Counted from the stretch's first letter, positions 21,871-32,624 are shown. The stretch is 64,000 nucleotides of DNA from Prionace glauca (GCA_037974335.1 CM075760.1:70692812-70756811), one strand, 5' to 3'. The notes: a model not told the origin generated them from the letters alone. Numbers and translations are program-made.

Positions 21871-22302
21871 AGTGCCCCCTTTCGGTTTGAAGCAATATAC
21901 TGAGTGAGGTGGCCTTGATGTCAGCTTGTTCCTGAGACAGCTGGTAAAATTTGGAGAGACAGTAAGTGTGAGACTGCTTCACAGGTCACAGCACAGGGGT
22001 AAAATATTGGAAAGTGTATCCACCCTATCTATAAACCAACGGTCAGTACTTTTTCCTTGAGTTCAGGATGGTGTGTTTGTTTGGGAATTCTCCAATCCTG
22101 ATTCATGGAAATGTTACCGCTGCTCCAATATTTAATACAGGGAATAATTCCATACAGCAAGCTGGCTTCCCATTCGCCATGGAAGGTGAAAGGCGAGAGT
22201 TAGAGATTGATATATTGAAGGCGACTTTGTCTCCTTCAGGCTGAAGACTGCTGTCCTGCTTCTGAAGGGGAACTAGGGCTCATTTTCATTTCTCATTCAC
22301 AG

Positions 22303-22611
22303 ATCCTCTCCCGTGCCTTGATACCACAGTGAAGATACAGCCACCACCAATAGAACAGGTCTTACTGGAGGCGACCGTGACCTTAACCTGCATCATTTCT
22401 CATGCTCCTGATGGAGTTAACGTGTCCTGGATCCGAGACAGGAAGTATTTGAAATCAGAGATTGCTGAAAAGCCCGGAGCGGATCCTGACAGCGTGATCA
22501 GCAAATTAAGCATCTCCACACAAGCCTGGCTGAGTGCGGCTGTGTTTGAGTGCGTGGTGAGCCATCAGGATCTGCCGACTCCTCTAAGAGCATCTATCCA
22601 CAAGGAAACAG
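22303..22611 (+). CDS. IGHM: IgM CH3 exon
   Basis: A 309-nt domain with acceptor TCTCATTCACAG at 22302 and donor GTGAGC at 22612, phase 1. It begins [16 protein letters not shown]. The core is [16 protein letters not shown] and [11 protein letters not shown], with N-V-S as a sequon. The cysteine in DPLPC is near the domain start and may take part in chain pairing. The exon is open throughout. Confidence 0.95.
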
Positions 22612-22644
22612 GTGAGCTGAGAGATTGAAGCAATAAATGTAGGG

Positions 22645-23225
22645 TCAACAGCAGGGTTCTGAGCAATGTGGAGGAACAGAAAGATCCCGGGGTTCATATC
22701 CACAGATCTCTGAAGGTTGCCACTCAAGTGGATAGAGCCGTGAAGAAGGCTTAAAGTGTGTTAGTGTTTATTAACAGGGGGTTAGAGTTTAAGAGCCGTG
22801 GGGTTATACTGCAAGTGTACAGGGCCTTGGTGAGACCACATTTGGAATATTGTGTGCAGTTCTAGTCACCTCACTATAAGAAGGATGTGGAAGCATTGGA
22901 GAGAGTGCAGAGGAGATTTACCAGGATGCTGCCTGGTTTGGAGGGTAGGTCTTATGAGGAAAGGTTAAGGGAGCTGGGGCTTTTGTCCTTAGAGCGAAGG
23001 AGAATGAGAGGCGAACTCTGCTGAACTGAATGACTCTGGGCCGATTGATATTTTTCTGGGGAGTTTGATGTGTTGATGAGTGAAAAGTGAACTGTAGGCG
23101 ATGTTATTGGGTTTAGATTGAAGAAGAAGGGAGGAGCCTGATGTGGAGCATCAAAAACCAGAAAACCAAAAAGGAAAGTAGATCAGTTGGGCCGAATGGC
23201 CTGATTCTGTGCTGTAAACTTTCTG
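22645..23225 (+). mobile_element. CR1-like LINE fragment in the CH3-CH4 intron
   Basis: 22645-23010 reads as a decayed RT C-terminus (L-Q-V-Y-R-A-L-V-R-P-H-L-E-Y-C-V-Q-F, then [14 protein letters not shown]) carrying stops. 23170-23225 carries a 3' tail (ggccgaatggcctgattctg). It lies in sense orientation relative to IgM. Confidence 0.75.
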
Positions 23226-23414
23226 AATCTTTCCACTCCGCCCCCTCCTGAGTTATTTGAGAAAAGAATTGTGTTCACCTCCCCTCCAAGCTGCAAATCA
23301 AAAATGGGAAGAGTTAAAATCAGAAGCGAAGCACATTTTCCTGAGATTTAACCTGTGGTTTCATTGTCTCCAGAACTCTCCAGTTTATTGACATTTATTG
23401 TACATTTTCTGCAG

Positions 23415-23806
23415 ATCCAAATCCGCGGGAACCGGTCGTCTCTGTCCTCCTGCCCTCGGCAGAAGATGTCTCCGCTCAGAGTTTCATCTCCCTCAGCTGC
23501 TTAGTGAGAGGTTTCTCCCCCCGAGAGATCTTCGTCAAGTGGACCGTCAATGACAAGCCGGTGAATCCCGGGAACTACAGGAACACCGAAGTGGTGGCGG
23601 ACAACGGCGATAGCTCCTTCTTCATGTACAGCCTGTTATCCATTGCAGCAGAGGAATGGTCTAGTGGCGCTTCTTACTCCTGTGTGGTGGGACATGAAGC
23701 CATCCCCTTGAAGATCATCAACAGAACAGTTGACAAATCCAGCGGTAAACCCAGTTTTGTGAACATTTCCCTTGCACTGATGGACACTGTTAATTCATGT
23801 CAATGA
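23415..23806 (+). CDS. IGHM: IgM CH4 exon with secretory tail
   Basis: Acceptor TTTTCTGCAG ends at 23414. The domain starts [18 protein letters not shown]. The core is [17 protein letters not shown] and [13 protein letters not shown]. It continues into a mu-type secretory tail, [20 protein letters not shown], then TGA at 23804. The tail has the N-I-S sequon and the penultimate cysteine used for polymer formation in mu chains. A donor GGTAAAC at 23744/23745 inside the exon, just before the tail, is the expected membrane-form splice site, so secreted and membrane IgM are made by alternative processing as in other vertebrates. Confidence 0.96.
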
Positions 23807-23833
23807 GAGTCACTCACTTCCATTAAAAACTAC

Positions 23834-23848
23834 AATAAAAAGAATAAA
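23834..23848 (+). terminator. Polyadenylation signals, secreted IgM
   Basis: Two AATAAA hexamers (23834-23839 and 23843-23848) lie about 30 nt after the secretory stop codon. Confidence 0.8.
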
Positions 23849-24929
23849 AACATTTTCCTCTAACGATCAATGAAATACCCAATTGTTTAATTGGTTGTTT
23901 TTCAGTTTTACTTCCATATCTTTGATTTTGAGTCAGATATTTTCATGTCTCGGACCCAACATTGTTGAACCAGTGCTCCCAGCGGAGATAGACACTGGGT
24001 CAGGGATAGAGTAGAGCACATTCATTACAGGATTCTGCAAAATATCTTCACTGACTTTCCTCCCGCTGAGGGGAAAACACTCCGACATTTTTAACATGTC
24101 TGACACACAAACACAACATTTAGATCTCTGTGTCCCTGTTTCTCTCATTGACCACCTCTTTAAGCTACTGCACCGCACCCACTGGGAACTGAAGTGAGGG
24201 TCACACACAAAAAAACATGGAGAAATATTCCCCCCATCGGATTGAGGGAGAGTGAAATTGTTAACATCCTGGATTCCCACTAACCCAGCAAAGAGAGGGG
24301 AGGAGCAGTAGTTAATCCATGTCCCAAAACTTCCTCAATGAAAAGAGGAGGAATGTCATTATTTAATCCACTCACCTCTACCTCCTCAGTGGTTAGAACC
24401 ATCAGGGACATTGTATCACCGGGTAGGGAGAGGGAAACTCTGAGCTCACTCTCCTCCCTCTCCCGTGTTTGGAAGGGAACATTTCTCTACTATAAGGACC
24501 CAGTTGCCAACAGTACAAATTAGTTTCCGGTTTACTTGCTACAGATTTTGAAGTATCATTATCTTAATCATTGAAATATATATATAAACTAATGCAACAT
24601 AATTTAAAATGTCTCAACACTCTTGTTCCTGTTAACCATGTGCTGGCATTGATTTCCCAGAATACAAATTTAAACAAGTCATAGATTCCTCCCCGGGTTT
24701 TAACTGTTCTGTCCCTGAGGTCTCTGAGATACATCAATGAATTATTTCATTCTCTCTCCTGATATCACTGTGCCCCTCACATAAAATACATTTCTACAGC
24801 AAATCATTGAAAATATGTTCCATTATTCGGGTTGTCTGGATCATATTCACTTCACTATGGTCGGTGAAACTTGGAGCAACAGTTAAAAAAATACACACAC
24901 TGATAATGCTGCCCAAAACTGTCACAATT

Positions 24930-26640
24930 ATACATACATACACAGGCGTACACACCCACACTCACACACTCACACACACACTCAGACACTACACACACTG
25001 CACAAACACACACTCACACACTATACATTCACACACAATCACACACACACACACACACACTCACACACACATACACACACTCACACATATAGACACACTA
25101 CACACTCACACACTCATTCACACACTCACACACTCACACACACAAACACACACGCATACACACACACACTCACTCTCACACACACTCACACACACACACT
25201 CACACACTACACACTCTCACATACACACACTCACACATACAGACACACTACACACTCACACACTCATTCACACACTCATACACACATACACACAGACGCA
25301 TACACACACAGACGCATACACACACAGACACATGGACACAATTGCACAAATACACATACTCATACATATGCACACGAATACAGAATGTTAATATACACAC
25401 ACAAAAGCATACACATACTCCCACACACAGAAATATAGACAGGCACATTCAAATACAGACACAGAATGTCACAAATACACAATACACTCAAATACATACA
25501 CAACAAAAACACAGATACATTCATAAATACAAATGCACATTCACGGACCAGAAGAACACACAATATACGCACAAATGAAATCAAACAAGCACAATTCCAT
25601 AAATACACTAATGGACCACACACATACAAACAAATATACATGCAGACACAAATACTCCCTCTCTCTTTCTCTTTCGCTCTCTCTGTCCCACACGCACCAT
25701 GCACACACACACACACACACAAGCATGCACAAGGGGGCAGACACCCGCACACACAGACACGGACTTGTACAAGAAGGCACAAAACAAAACATGCACACAA
25801 CTTATCAAATATGTACAAGCGCATGCAGAACCACATACATACACACAAGTACACACTTACCTAAACATACGTGACTAGGTACACAGACCCAAACACAAAC
25901 ACATACATGTGTACACACAATACGGACAGATAACATGCATGCAGGTCTAAAACATACACAAACAGATACACACACTCAAACAAATGCATATTCTCACACG
26001 TTCTCGCTGAAATGAATACTGATATAGAGACCCACAATGTTATACACATTATCACTTATACAGGGAAATAGATATAACAATATTAACACACTGCATATAG
26101 ATAAACAGAGAGCAAAATATTTTCACACAAACATGTGGATGCAAACATTCACATGCTCATACAGAACAGAACACCACGGGACACAATACTACACATGGAA
26201 ACACAGGTATATGTTGACACATTGTTATAAATAACTATCAAAACGGATTTACATGCACTAACATGTTAACAGATATACACACAAATACACGGAGGAACAG
26301 ACACACACAAAAAGGGAAGGAAACATTACTCGAGTGACAGAAATGCACACATTGAAATAGGCAGAAACACGAACACACGTTAAGAATGGCATTAATAAAT
26401 ATACAGAGACTTCACACAATAATAGTCATATATCCATAATGTCTGAAGAATAAATTGTACAAATTATACAAATTATCCACAATATCTGAAGAATAAATTA
26501 TGCACACAGACACAAATCAACAAACACAGACAAATGAATCCTTCATACACACAGATTAACTCAGGACCAAAGATTAATGCAGCTCAGGAAGTGTTCACAC
26601 ACACACACACACAGTCTCACACACACACACACGCACACAG
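24930..26640. repeat. CA-rich tract in the CH4-M1 intron
   Basis: Long (CA)n-derived DNA with cacacactcac and atacacac words. From about 25540 onward its complement is found at 39540-42360, as part of the large inverted duplication. Confidence 0.9.
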
Positions 26641-27219
26641 ACACGCACACACAATCTTAAATATAAACGGCAGGTAAATGATGAAAGTAAAATTTAAGTG
26701 TGAATTTGAATGGACACACCCACCGACAACTATCCCAATTCTCAAAACACCGCCAAACACGTTGAGAAACTGAATTAAGCTCATGATTTACTAAACATTT
26801 CCACTGTAAATAAGCAAAGATTGGAAATTACATCCCAGATCTTAAACAGCAGCATTCACAGTTTACAGATCAGTCACCATCTGTGGAAACAATCATTGAC
26901 AGGGGAATGTTTCTCCAGATCAGTCAGAACATTCTTCAATAAGGGTTAGTGGCAAATAGTTCAAAATGAACTGATTATCAAGAAAACACCTTCAGTGCTT
27001 TCTGACATGGACTCTCCAAGGAATAACAATAAGGATCAGGTGTGAAAATAGTTATGGAGATCTGTTACTGAGTGTCCTGAATTTAACAGGAGATATACAT
27101 TGAAAATTAGACATGAGAATGAATGAACAGTTTATAAAGGAGAAGAGGGAAAAGAAAACAATGAGATTCCCTGGATAAATAAAGTAATCTAATTCCATTT
27201 CCTGGCCTCTGTCCCCTAG

Positions 27220-27347
27220 ACCCCACCGACCGCATCTGGATTGAAGACAGTGAGGATGATAACAGCAACATCTGGACAACCGCTTCCACATTCATCGTCC
27301 TGTTCTTCCTGAGCATTTTCTACAGCACTGCCGTCACTCTGGTGAAG
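27220..27347 (+). CDS. IGHM: IgM membrane exon M1
   Basis: Acceptor GTCCCCTAG at 27219 accepts the phase-1 CH4 internal donor at 23744. It encodes an acidic extracellular linker ([19 protein letters not shown]) followed by a transmembrane helix ([20 protein letters not shown] then TLVK). The polar T/S-rich helix face is the one that contacts the Ig-alpha/beta-type signalling partners in other vertebrates. It ends in phase 0 with donor GTGAGA at 27348. Confidence 0.95.
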
Positions 27348-27481
27348 GTGAGATGATTCAATTCACTCACATTTCAAACTGGCAGAATGGATTTGAAAAA
27401 TCTCTCATTGTTTCACTGATTAAAAACATTAATGTCCCGCATCAGAAACATCTGCTTCAATATTGCCTCTTTATTTTACAG

Positions 27482-27490
27482 ATCAAATGA
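27482..27490 (+). CDS. IGHM: IgM membrane exon M2 coding end
   Basis: After TTATTTTACAG (ending 27481) the exon reads ATC AAA TGA, giving a cytoplasmic tail V-K-I-K. This is like the very short V-K type tail of mu chains. The intron between M1 and M2 is 134 bp. The rest of the exon is 3' UTR, running to the poly(A) signals at 27940-27956. Confidence 0.93.
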   Translation: MK

Positions 27491-27939
27491 TGGGTTGAAG
27501 TTTGGACGCTGCAGATTTCCCTCAGCTGATTATAAAGATCTGTGTTTGGCTCCAATACAATATCTGCTCTCGGTGAATCTATCAGTAAATGTCTCTCAGT
27601 TTATCATTCTGGATCTGTAACTGAGGCAACAATAGACATTATTTCAGTTTTCAGTGTGAAAAGTACGAGGTTGTTTTTTGTTATAATGTTATTGTGGTTA
27701 ATAGTTTCCCTCCTAGTGTAAACTTAATGTATAAATAATTTCTCATTCCTTATTCACGTTTGTTAATTCCTCTTTCTATTAAGGATTTGTATTCTCTTTC
27801 TGGTTAATGTAACAGATGTACAAATATTGACGGATTCTCCGTACATGTCTCCTGTTCTCAATGTGAACCTCGATCGCTATGTTCACTTTCCTAACTTTAA
27901 AAAAAACAATTTCGCTGTAAAATATTCTCTGAATTTTTA

Positions 27940-27956
27940 AATAAATTTTGAATAAA
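27940..27956 (+). terminator. Polyadenylation signals, membrane IgM
   Basis: AATAAA at 27940-27945 and 27951-27956, about 450 nt after the M2 stop. The mirrored right-hand copy keeps TTTATT (minus-strand AATAAA) at 38352-38357. Confidence 0.7.
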
Positions 27957-28247
27957 AATTTAACCATCCCGGTCTTGGCTTAATTCCGTTCTCCTAAACC
28001 CATCAACTTCGCTCCATTTCCCTATGATCCGGTTTCCCCCCCTTTCCCAGATAGGCATGTCCCCCCCAGTTATGGGTGGGATGTGGTTGAACTCAGGACC
28101 CTTTAGAGACAGAGTCACTGCGCCACCCAGTGACCCACCCGTGTAAAGACACCTTCATCTCTGCCTTTTTCTGATCAAATCCAGAGACAGAATGAGTGAA
28201 GAATGAGGAGGACCTCGGTGAATTCACTCATAAACTGGTCTGTCGTG

Positions 28248-28680
28248 GAGTTTAGAAGGATGAGGGGGGATGTTATAGAGACGTATAAGATAATGAAAGG
28301 GATGGATAGGGTAGAGGGAGAGAGATTCTTCCCGCTTAGAAAGGACAGCAGTACGAGGGGGCACAGCCTCAAGATAAGGGAGGGAGAGGTGCAGTTTAGA
28401 TCAGAGTTGAGGAGGAACTTCTTCACTCAAAGGGTGGTGAATCTCTGGAATTCTGTGCCCATTGAAGTGGTGGAGGCTGCCTCGCTAAATATTTTTAAGA
28501 AACCGGTTGATGGGTTTTTGATAAGAGAAGGGATTAAGGGTTATGGGGAGAGGGCGGGAAGGTGGAGCTGAGTCACGACAGATCAGCCATGATCTTATTG
28601 AATGGCGGGGCAGGCTCGAAGGGCTAAATGGACTACTCCTGCTCCTATTTCTTATGTTTCTTTCCTATGGTCTTATGGAG
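28248..28680 (+). mobile_element. CR1-like LINE 3' end
   Basis: Sense copy of the last 100 or so RT codons (F-R-R-M-R-G-D-V-I-E-T-Y-K through F-F-T-Q-R-V-V-N-L-W-N) and the 3' UTR (gatcagccatgatcttattg, ggcaggctcgaagggc) ending in a ttcttatgtttctt tail. The coding part is still open (28203-28571 frame). It interrupts the left outer arm. Confidence 0.88.
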
Positions 28681-28969
28681 GACCAGCAGCATTTAAACTG
28701 CCCTTAACTTTGTCTGATTCCCGTTAGTCCACCAGAAATGAGAAATGAATTTGCTCCGAATCTTCACTCCAGGGCATGAAGAAAGATTGTGTTTCATGTG
28801 TTCAAGCAGGCACTAACTGACCGAACGTAAGGCAGAATGTAAAATCAGTGGACTGAATGCAGGAGGAAAACACGAGAATAGTTCCAGAGTTCAGAAACTT
28901 CAGTGACGAATATATTTTGGAGAGTTTGGGACTAATTTTCTTAACAGAAAGTTGCTGATGTGACTTTAA

Positions 28970-29290
28970 TGAGGCATTCAAAATCCTGAAGGGTCTTAAC
29001 AGAGTCGATAGAGAGAAACTTTCAATGGCAGAAGGATTTTGACACAGAGGGCGCGGGTTGAAGTAAATTGGTGAAGGAAACATGGAGACATCAGGAAAAA
29101 ACATTTTCAGACAGTGAGTGACCCAGACCTGGAATGTGCTGTTTGAGAGTGTGCTGCAGGCAGAGCCAATTAATGGGTTCAAAATGGGATTGGATAATTG
29201 TCTGAAAATGAACAAAATGCTAGACTGTGGGGTACAGAATGTTATTGGATGAATTGGTCCTTTAGAGAGCCAACACACACATGACGCTTC
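28970..29290 (+). mobile_element. Old LINE 3' end fragment
   Basis: Contains aatgaggcattcaaaatcct, gagtcgatagagagaaact and caggaaaaaacattttcaga, then gggattggataattgtctga. It matches the general plan of a CR1-type C-terminus and 3' UTR but is heavily decayed. The 28681-28969 interval holds nothing recognised. Confidence 0.55.
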
Positions 29291-29384
29291 AAAACGGCCT
29301 TCTTCTCTGCTGTAAGTACTCTATCAATGTTGAAAGGGCATCGTGGTAATATCTCTGCGAGACCAATTCCAAGGTAGGCAAATT

Positions 29385-29722
29385 TCTCAAGATATGTATT
29401 GATCCTGATAAATGTGAGGTGATGCATTTTGGAAGGAATAATGTAGAGAGGAGTTACATGATAAAGGGTAGACCAGTTAAGAGTGTAGAAATGCAGAGGG
29501 ACCCAGGAGTGCAAGTGTTCATGTCTCTGAAGGTGGCAACACAGGTGGAGAAAGTTGTGTAGAAAGCTTACAGAATGCTAGCCTTTATAGGAAGGGGTAT
29601 ATAGTATACCCCTGGCGTCTAATGCTGCAGTTGTACAGAACGTTGTTTAGACCGCATTTGGAGTACTGCGTCCAGTTCTGGTCACCTTACTACCGGAAGG
29701 ACATGGAGACCCTGCTGCTGTG
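29385..29722 (+). mobile_element. LINE RT fragment
   Basis: Decayed RT C-terminal part: gataaatgtgaggtgatgca gives D-K-C-E-V-M-H-F-G-R, and 29615-29710 gives L-M-L-Q-L-Y-R-T-L-F-R-P-H-L-E-Y-C-V-Q-F-W. It is the same family as 45968-46480. It ends abruptly at the CpG-rich promoter. Confidence 0.8.
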
Positions 29723-30349
29723 ACAATGCACCCTCTTGTTTAAACACTCTGCAATGCTGAGGCTGGAGAGAGGAGTGAACAACAGGGAGCAGCATTGCAG
29801 CTCCTCTCCCCCCATTGAAACTGGGATTGTTGCTCCATCTGCTGCACCTCCCCACCACATCCACTGGGGGGCAGTCTGGACAATGGGCTGCAGGCAGACC
29901 TCACTGCGCCTGCGCCACATTCACACCACCGCCGGCGGCCATCTTGCGTTGCCAAGGGATTCGGCGTCCCGCGCGCTGCACTCTGGGGGAATTCCCCTCC
30001 TGCACATGCGCCCAGGCAGTTACATTTGAATCTTTTAATATGTTGAATCTTGGTGATTATTATTCACATCCTCACCCGTCAGACTTTCGGTTCCTTCTCC
30101 ATTCGGGAAAATCGTTTCTGTTTTTTATTCCGTCTGGTTTTCAATCACACCCGCGCGGTGCGCTCTGGGAAAATACTACCGCACATGCGCGGTTCCGCCA
30201 CCTGCCTCTTTACAAAAATATGTATTTTATTTAATTTTAATTCCGCTCCTGGCGGGATTTCCGGGTGGGAATTTCTCTCACTTTCTACATTTCTGAAACG
30301 CCGCTTTTTCCTCGACGGGGGGGAGGGGCTGTAGTGATGTCATGGCAAT
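29722..30349 (+). promoter_or_regulatory. CpG-rich promoter, left inner arm
   Basis: GC-rich with NRF1-like sites (gcacatgcgccc near 30002, cacatgcgcgg near 30182), a CRE-like TGATGTCA at 30335-30342 and a YY1-like AATATGGCGGC overlapping the ATG at 30350. The block 29936-30349 is conserved in inverted orientation at 34597-34182. It drives rightward, into the inverted-repeat loop. Confidence 0.65.
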
Positions 30350-30800
30350 ATGGCGGCTGACCCCGCCTCTCTGCAGGACCCGGATGTTCCGCCAACGAGC
30401 AGCGGCCGGGCCGGACTGGGCAAGAGGTGTCACTGGGAGGAGCAGCGCCCGGGCGTGTTACAGCGACCCCCGGTGGTCAGGAAGGGAAATAGCAGCAGGA
30501 CAGTCTCTGCCCAAAGGCTTCCCCAGTTCAGCTGCTCAGAGACATTGGGAACCTCTTCAACTGGAAACTGCAGCTTCTCACATTCACCCCCTGTGTTCAG
30601 TCATTGTTTAATAGACAACCTCTGTAGTGAAATCAGAAACAACTTGTTCACATTAAAGGGGATGGGAATCTGAACCATTCTGCTCAAAAATCTCTGCTCG
30701 CCTTGAAATTTCAATTGAAATGTTCAAGATGAGAATTTATAGATACAAGTCATGTTGTATGTGGAACGCTCATGATGCCACAATAACATCAGTACAGACA
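29936..30800. repeat. Inner inverted-repeat arm, left
   Basis: The reverse complement is at 33733-34597. Anchors: gcggccatcttgcgttgcca vs tggcaacgcaagatggcc (near 34575-34593), agactttcggttccttctcc vs ggagaaggaaccgaaagtct, and cttgtcatg-type end words at 30745-30795. The two arms are nearly equal in length (about 865 bp) with few indels. Confidence 0.88.
30350..30673 (+). CDS. Unknown 107-aa reading frame at the promoter
   Basis: The ATG at 30350 sits in a YY1-type start context in a CpG promoter and opens MAADPASLQDPDVPP, then RAGLGKRCHWEEQRPG, ending ...LFTLKGMGI and TGA. I do not recognise the protein. It is basic and proline/serine-rich, with no membrane segment or known motif. The mirrored copy at 33858-34181 has exactly the same length with two in-frame stops, so either the left copy is the retained gene or neither is coding and the open frame is chance. 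It could also be a first exon whose donor I cannot place. Confidence 0.3.
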   Translation: MAADPASLQDPDVPPTSSGRAGLGKRCHWEEQRPGVLQRPPVVRKGNSSRTVSAQRLPQFSCSETLGTSSTGNCSFSHSPPVFSHCLIDNLCSEIRNNLFTLKGMGI

Positions 30801-30879
30801 TGTTTTCCCCTCAATTCACTAACTCCCAGTGTGATTCAGTATTTTGTTACAAAATTCCTCTGAAGGACCTTGGGATGTT

Positions 30880-31030
30880 TTATTGCAATAAACGTGTTAT
30901 ATAAATATGAGTTGTTACTGATCCCAGCAGTCAGTTTGTGCACAGTAAGATTCCACAAACAGCAACAACTGATCAATCCATGGTGATGTTAGTTCAAACA
31001 CAAATGTTGGTCCTGCTGCACTGTGAAACG
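30880..31030 (+). repeat. Old interspersed repeat
   Basis: The words gttactgatcccagcag, ttgtgcacagtaagattcca and caaacagca also occur at 54990-55100. In both places a tRNA-headed SINE follows directly, so the pair may be one compound unit. Confidence 0.6.
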
Positions 31031-31375
31031 GTGGGTTAGCGCTGCTGTCTCACCGCCAGGGACCCGGGTTCGATTCCCAGGGGCACGGTGACACAGTGGG
31101 TTAGACACTGCTGTCTCACAGCGCCAGGGACCCTGGTTCGATTCCTGGGGGCACGGTGACACAGTGGGTTAGCACTGCTGTCTCATAGCGCCAGGGACCC
31201 GGGTTCTGTTCCGGCCTGTTTGTGTGGAGTCTGCACATTCTCCCCATGTCTGCGTGTTTGTCCTCTGGATTTCCTCCCAAATTCTGAAAGATGTGCTGGT
31301 TTGGTACATTATCCCGAACAGGTACTGGACAGTGGATACTCAGGGAGTTTCATACTAACTTCATTGCAATGTTAA
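31027..31375 (+). repeat. SINE with three tandem tRNA-like heads
   Basis: Three successive heads, each with gtgggttag..ctgctgtctca and cgccagggaccc.ggttc.atTcc type A and B box regions, begin at about 31027, 31081 and 31149. Only the last continues into the SINE body (tgcacattctccccatgtct). Confidence 0.75.
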
Positions 31376-31379
31376 GGTA

Positions 31380-31690
31380 AGCCTTTCTTGTGACGAATAA
31401 ATTAAACTTTATAGATCAGTCAATGTTGAAGGGATTCCAGGATCTGAATGGTTCACACCTGTTGCTGTCTTTGTCACTTGTTTCTGTATTTAGTGGTTAT
31501 CGCGTTTGCCTAACACGTGAATGGTCCTCCTTCAAAAGCAGGCAGAAGCATTCATTTAGTGAGGGAAATCTGCATAATTTCAGTTTGTTACTGAACATAA
31601 TCTGAAACTCGATGTTGCAGCCATATACACATTCTCAGTTTTCTAAATAAAAACCTTTTGTTGATGTTTTGTTTGCACTTCAGCCCCACA
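31380..31690. other. Unassigned loop sequence
   Basis: AT-rich, no gene or repeat recognised. Confidence 0.4.
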
Positions 31691-31965
31691 TTCCTGATCT
31701 ACGTGCACCCAGTGTGTGTGGGGGAGGGGGGGTGGGGGGAGGACCTTCTCCTGGGCCAGACACAGAGCAGTTTCACAATGGTGCAGGGTTTCAGCCAATG
31801 AGGGAGACCCAGGCTCAGGCCCGCCCCTCATTCTCTCCAATTGGTTGGAGGACCAGATGCTCCTGTACAGTCCTCCAGCCCCGCCTCCTCTTTCTATTAG
31901 TCCGGAGCTGCCATCAATCACATAGGCATTGTGACCTGTCAGTGACTGAACATGTGCCATCCACC
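31691..31965. promoter_or_regulatory. Promoter-like relic
   Basis: A G-run (31716-31741) is followed by a CCAAT-bearing block, ccaattggttggaggaccag, with cagtcctcca some 25 bp on. It resembles the start of the zinc-finger promoters at 47045 and 61865 (gattggctggaggaccag, cggtcctcca). The CRE/ETS half of those promoters is absent. Confidence 0.45.
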
Positions 31966-32233
31966 CGGCCAGCCTGAGGCAGATAGAACAGTTTCTACAG
32001 CGCAGAGGATTGTGGACAATCTGGCTGCCATTAGAGATGGACAGTCTTTGTTTGAATCTGGGAAAGTGAGGATGAGATCCTGCCACAGGGCATCACAGTG
32101 GATAGGATTACTGTCTCACAGCACCAGGGACCCGTGTTCAATTCCGGCCTTGGGTCATTATCTGTATCGAGTTTGCACATTCTCCCTGTGTCTGCATGCA
32201 TTTCCTCTGGATGCTCTGGTTTCCTCCTACAGT

Positions 32234-32396
32234 AAAAAGTCTGACAACACCAGGTTTTAGTCCAACCTATTTATTTGATAATATTCTCACAAGCTTTCGA
32301 GGGGACTGCCTCTTCGTCAGGTGAATGGAGAGTTCTGGCCTCAGACAGAGCATTTAAAGCACAGACAGTTTAGAGATTACTGATTAGAATGCGAAT
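32234..32396 (-). mobile_element. Penelope-like 3' fragment in a SINE
   Basis: 163-bp insertion flanked by the 11-bp duplication CCTCCTACAGT (32223-32233, 32397-32407). It carries gtctgacaacaccaggtttt, caagctttcgaggggact and cgtcaggtgaatggagagtt, the same 3' region as at 53939-54292 and 55784-56425. Broken, 5'-truncated copy. Confidence 0.8.
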
Positions 32397-32474
32397 CCTC
32401 CTACAGTCCATAGATGCACAGGTTAGGTTGATTGGCCATTCAAAATTGAGCCTAGTGTCAGGGGATTAGTATTA

Positions 32475-32550
32475 GAGAGAGGTCATTCCTCTGCTCTGAG
32501 TGTGGGAAGGGATTCACTGAGTTAAGCAACCTAATGACATACCAATGCAT
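32475..32550 (+). pseudogene. Zinc-finger coding scrap inside a SINE
   Basis: Reads [24 protein letters not shown]: one C2H2 finger of the local family type with the first zinc histidine replaced by tyrosine. It lies between SINE sequence on both sides (ggggattagtatta before, ggggttgtggggataagg after). No other finger is nearby. Confidence 0.7.
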
Positions 32551-32624
32551 GGGGTTGTGGGGATAAGGCCTGGTTGGTGCAGATTCGATGGGCAGAATGG
32601 CCTCCTGCACTGTAGGAATTCTCA

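Larger units (their letters stand above)
25540..28247. repeat. Outer inverted-repeat arm, left
   Basis: The reverse complement of this stretch is found at 38040-42360. Clear anchors are 25760-25820 vs 41950-42005, 26755-26890 vs 39400-39540, M1 27220-27347 vs 39072-38945, M2 vs 38802-38794, and 27960-28200 vs 38330-38100. The left arm is interrupted at 28248 by a LINE. Confidence 0.85.
32085..32620 (+). repeat. tRNA-derived SINE with two insertions
   Basis: The head (cacagtggataggattactg, acccgtgttcaattccggcc) and body run to 32233, continue at 32408, and end at ctgcactgtaggaattct. A Penelope-like piece (32234-32396) and a zinc-finger-coding scrap (32475-32550) interrupt it. Confidence 0.8.

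Noticed and set aside
24807-25864. Several long frames on both strands (up to 194 codons)
   Set aside because: Translations of CA/TG repeats (T-H-T-H and C-V-C-V patterns).
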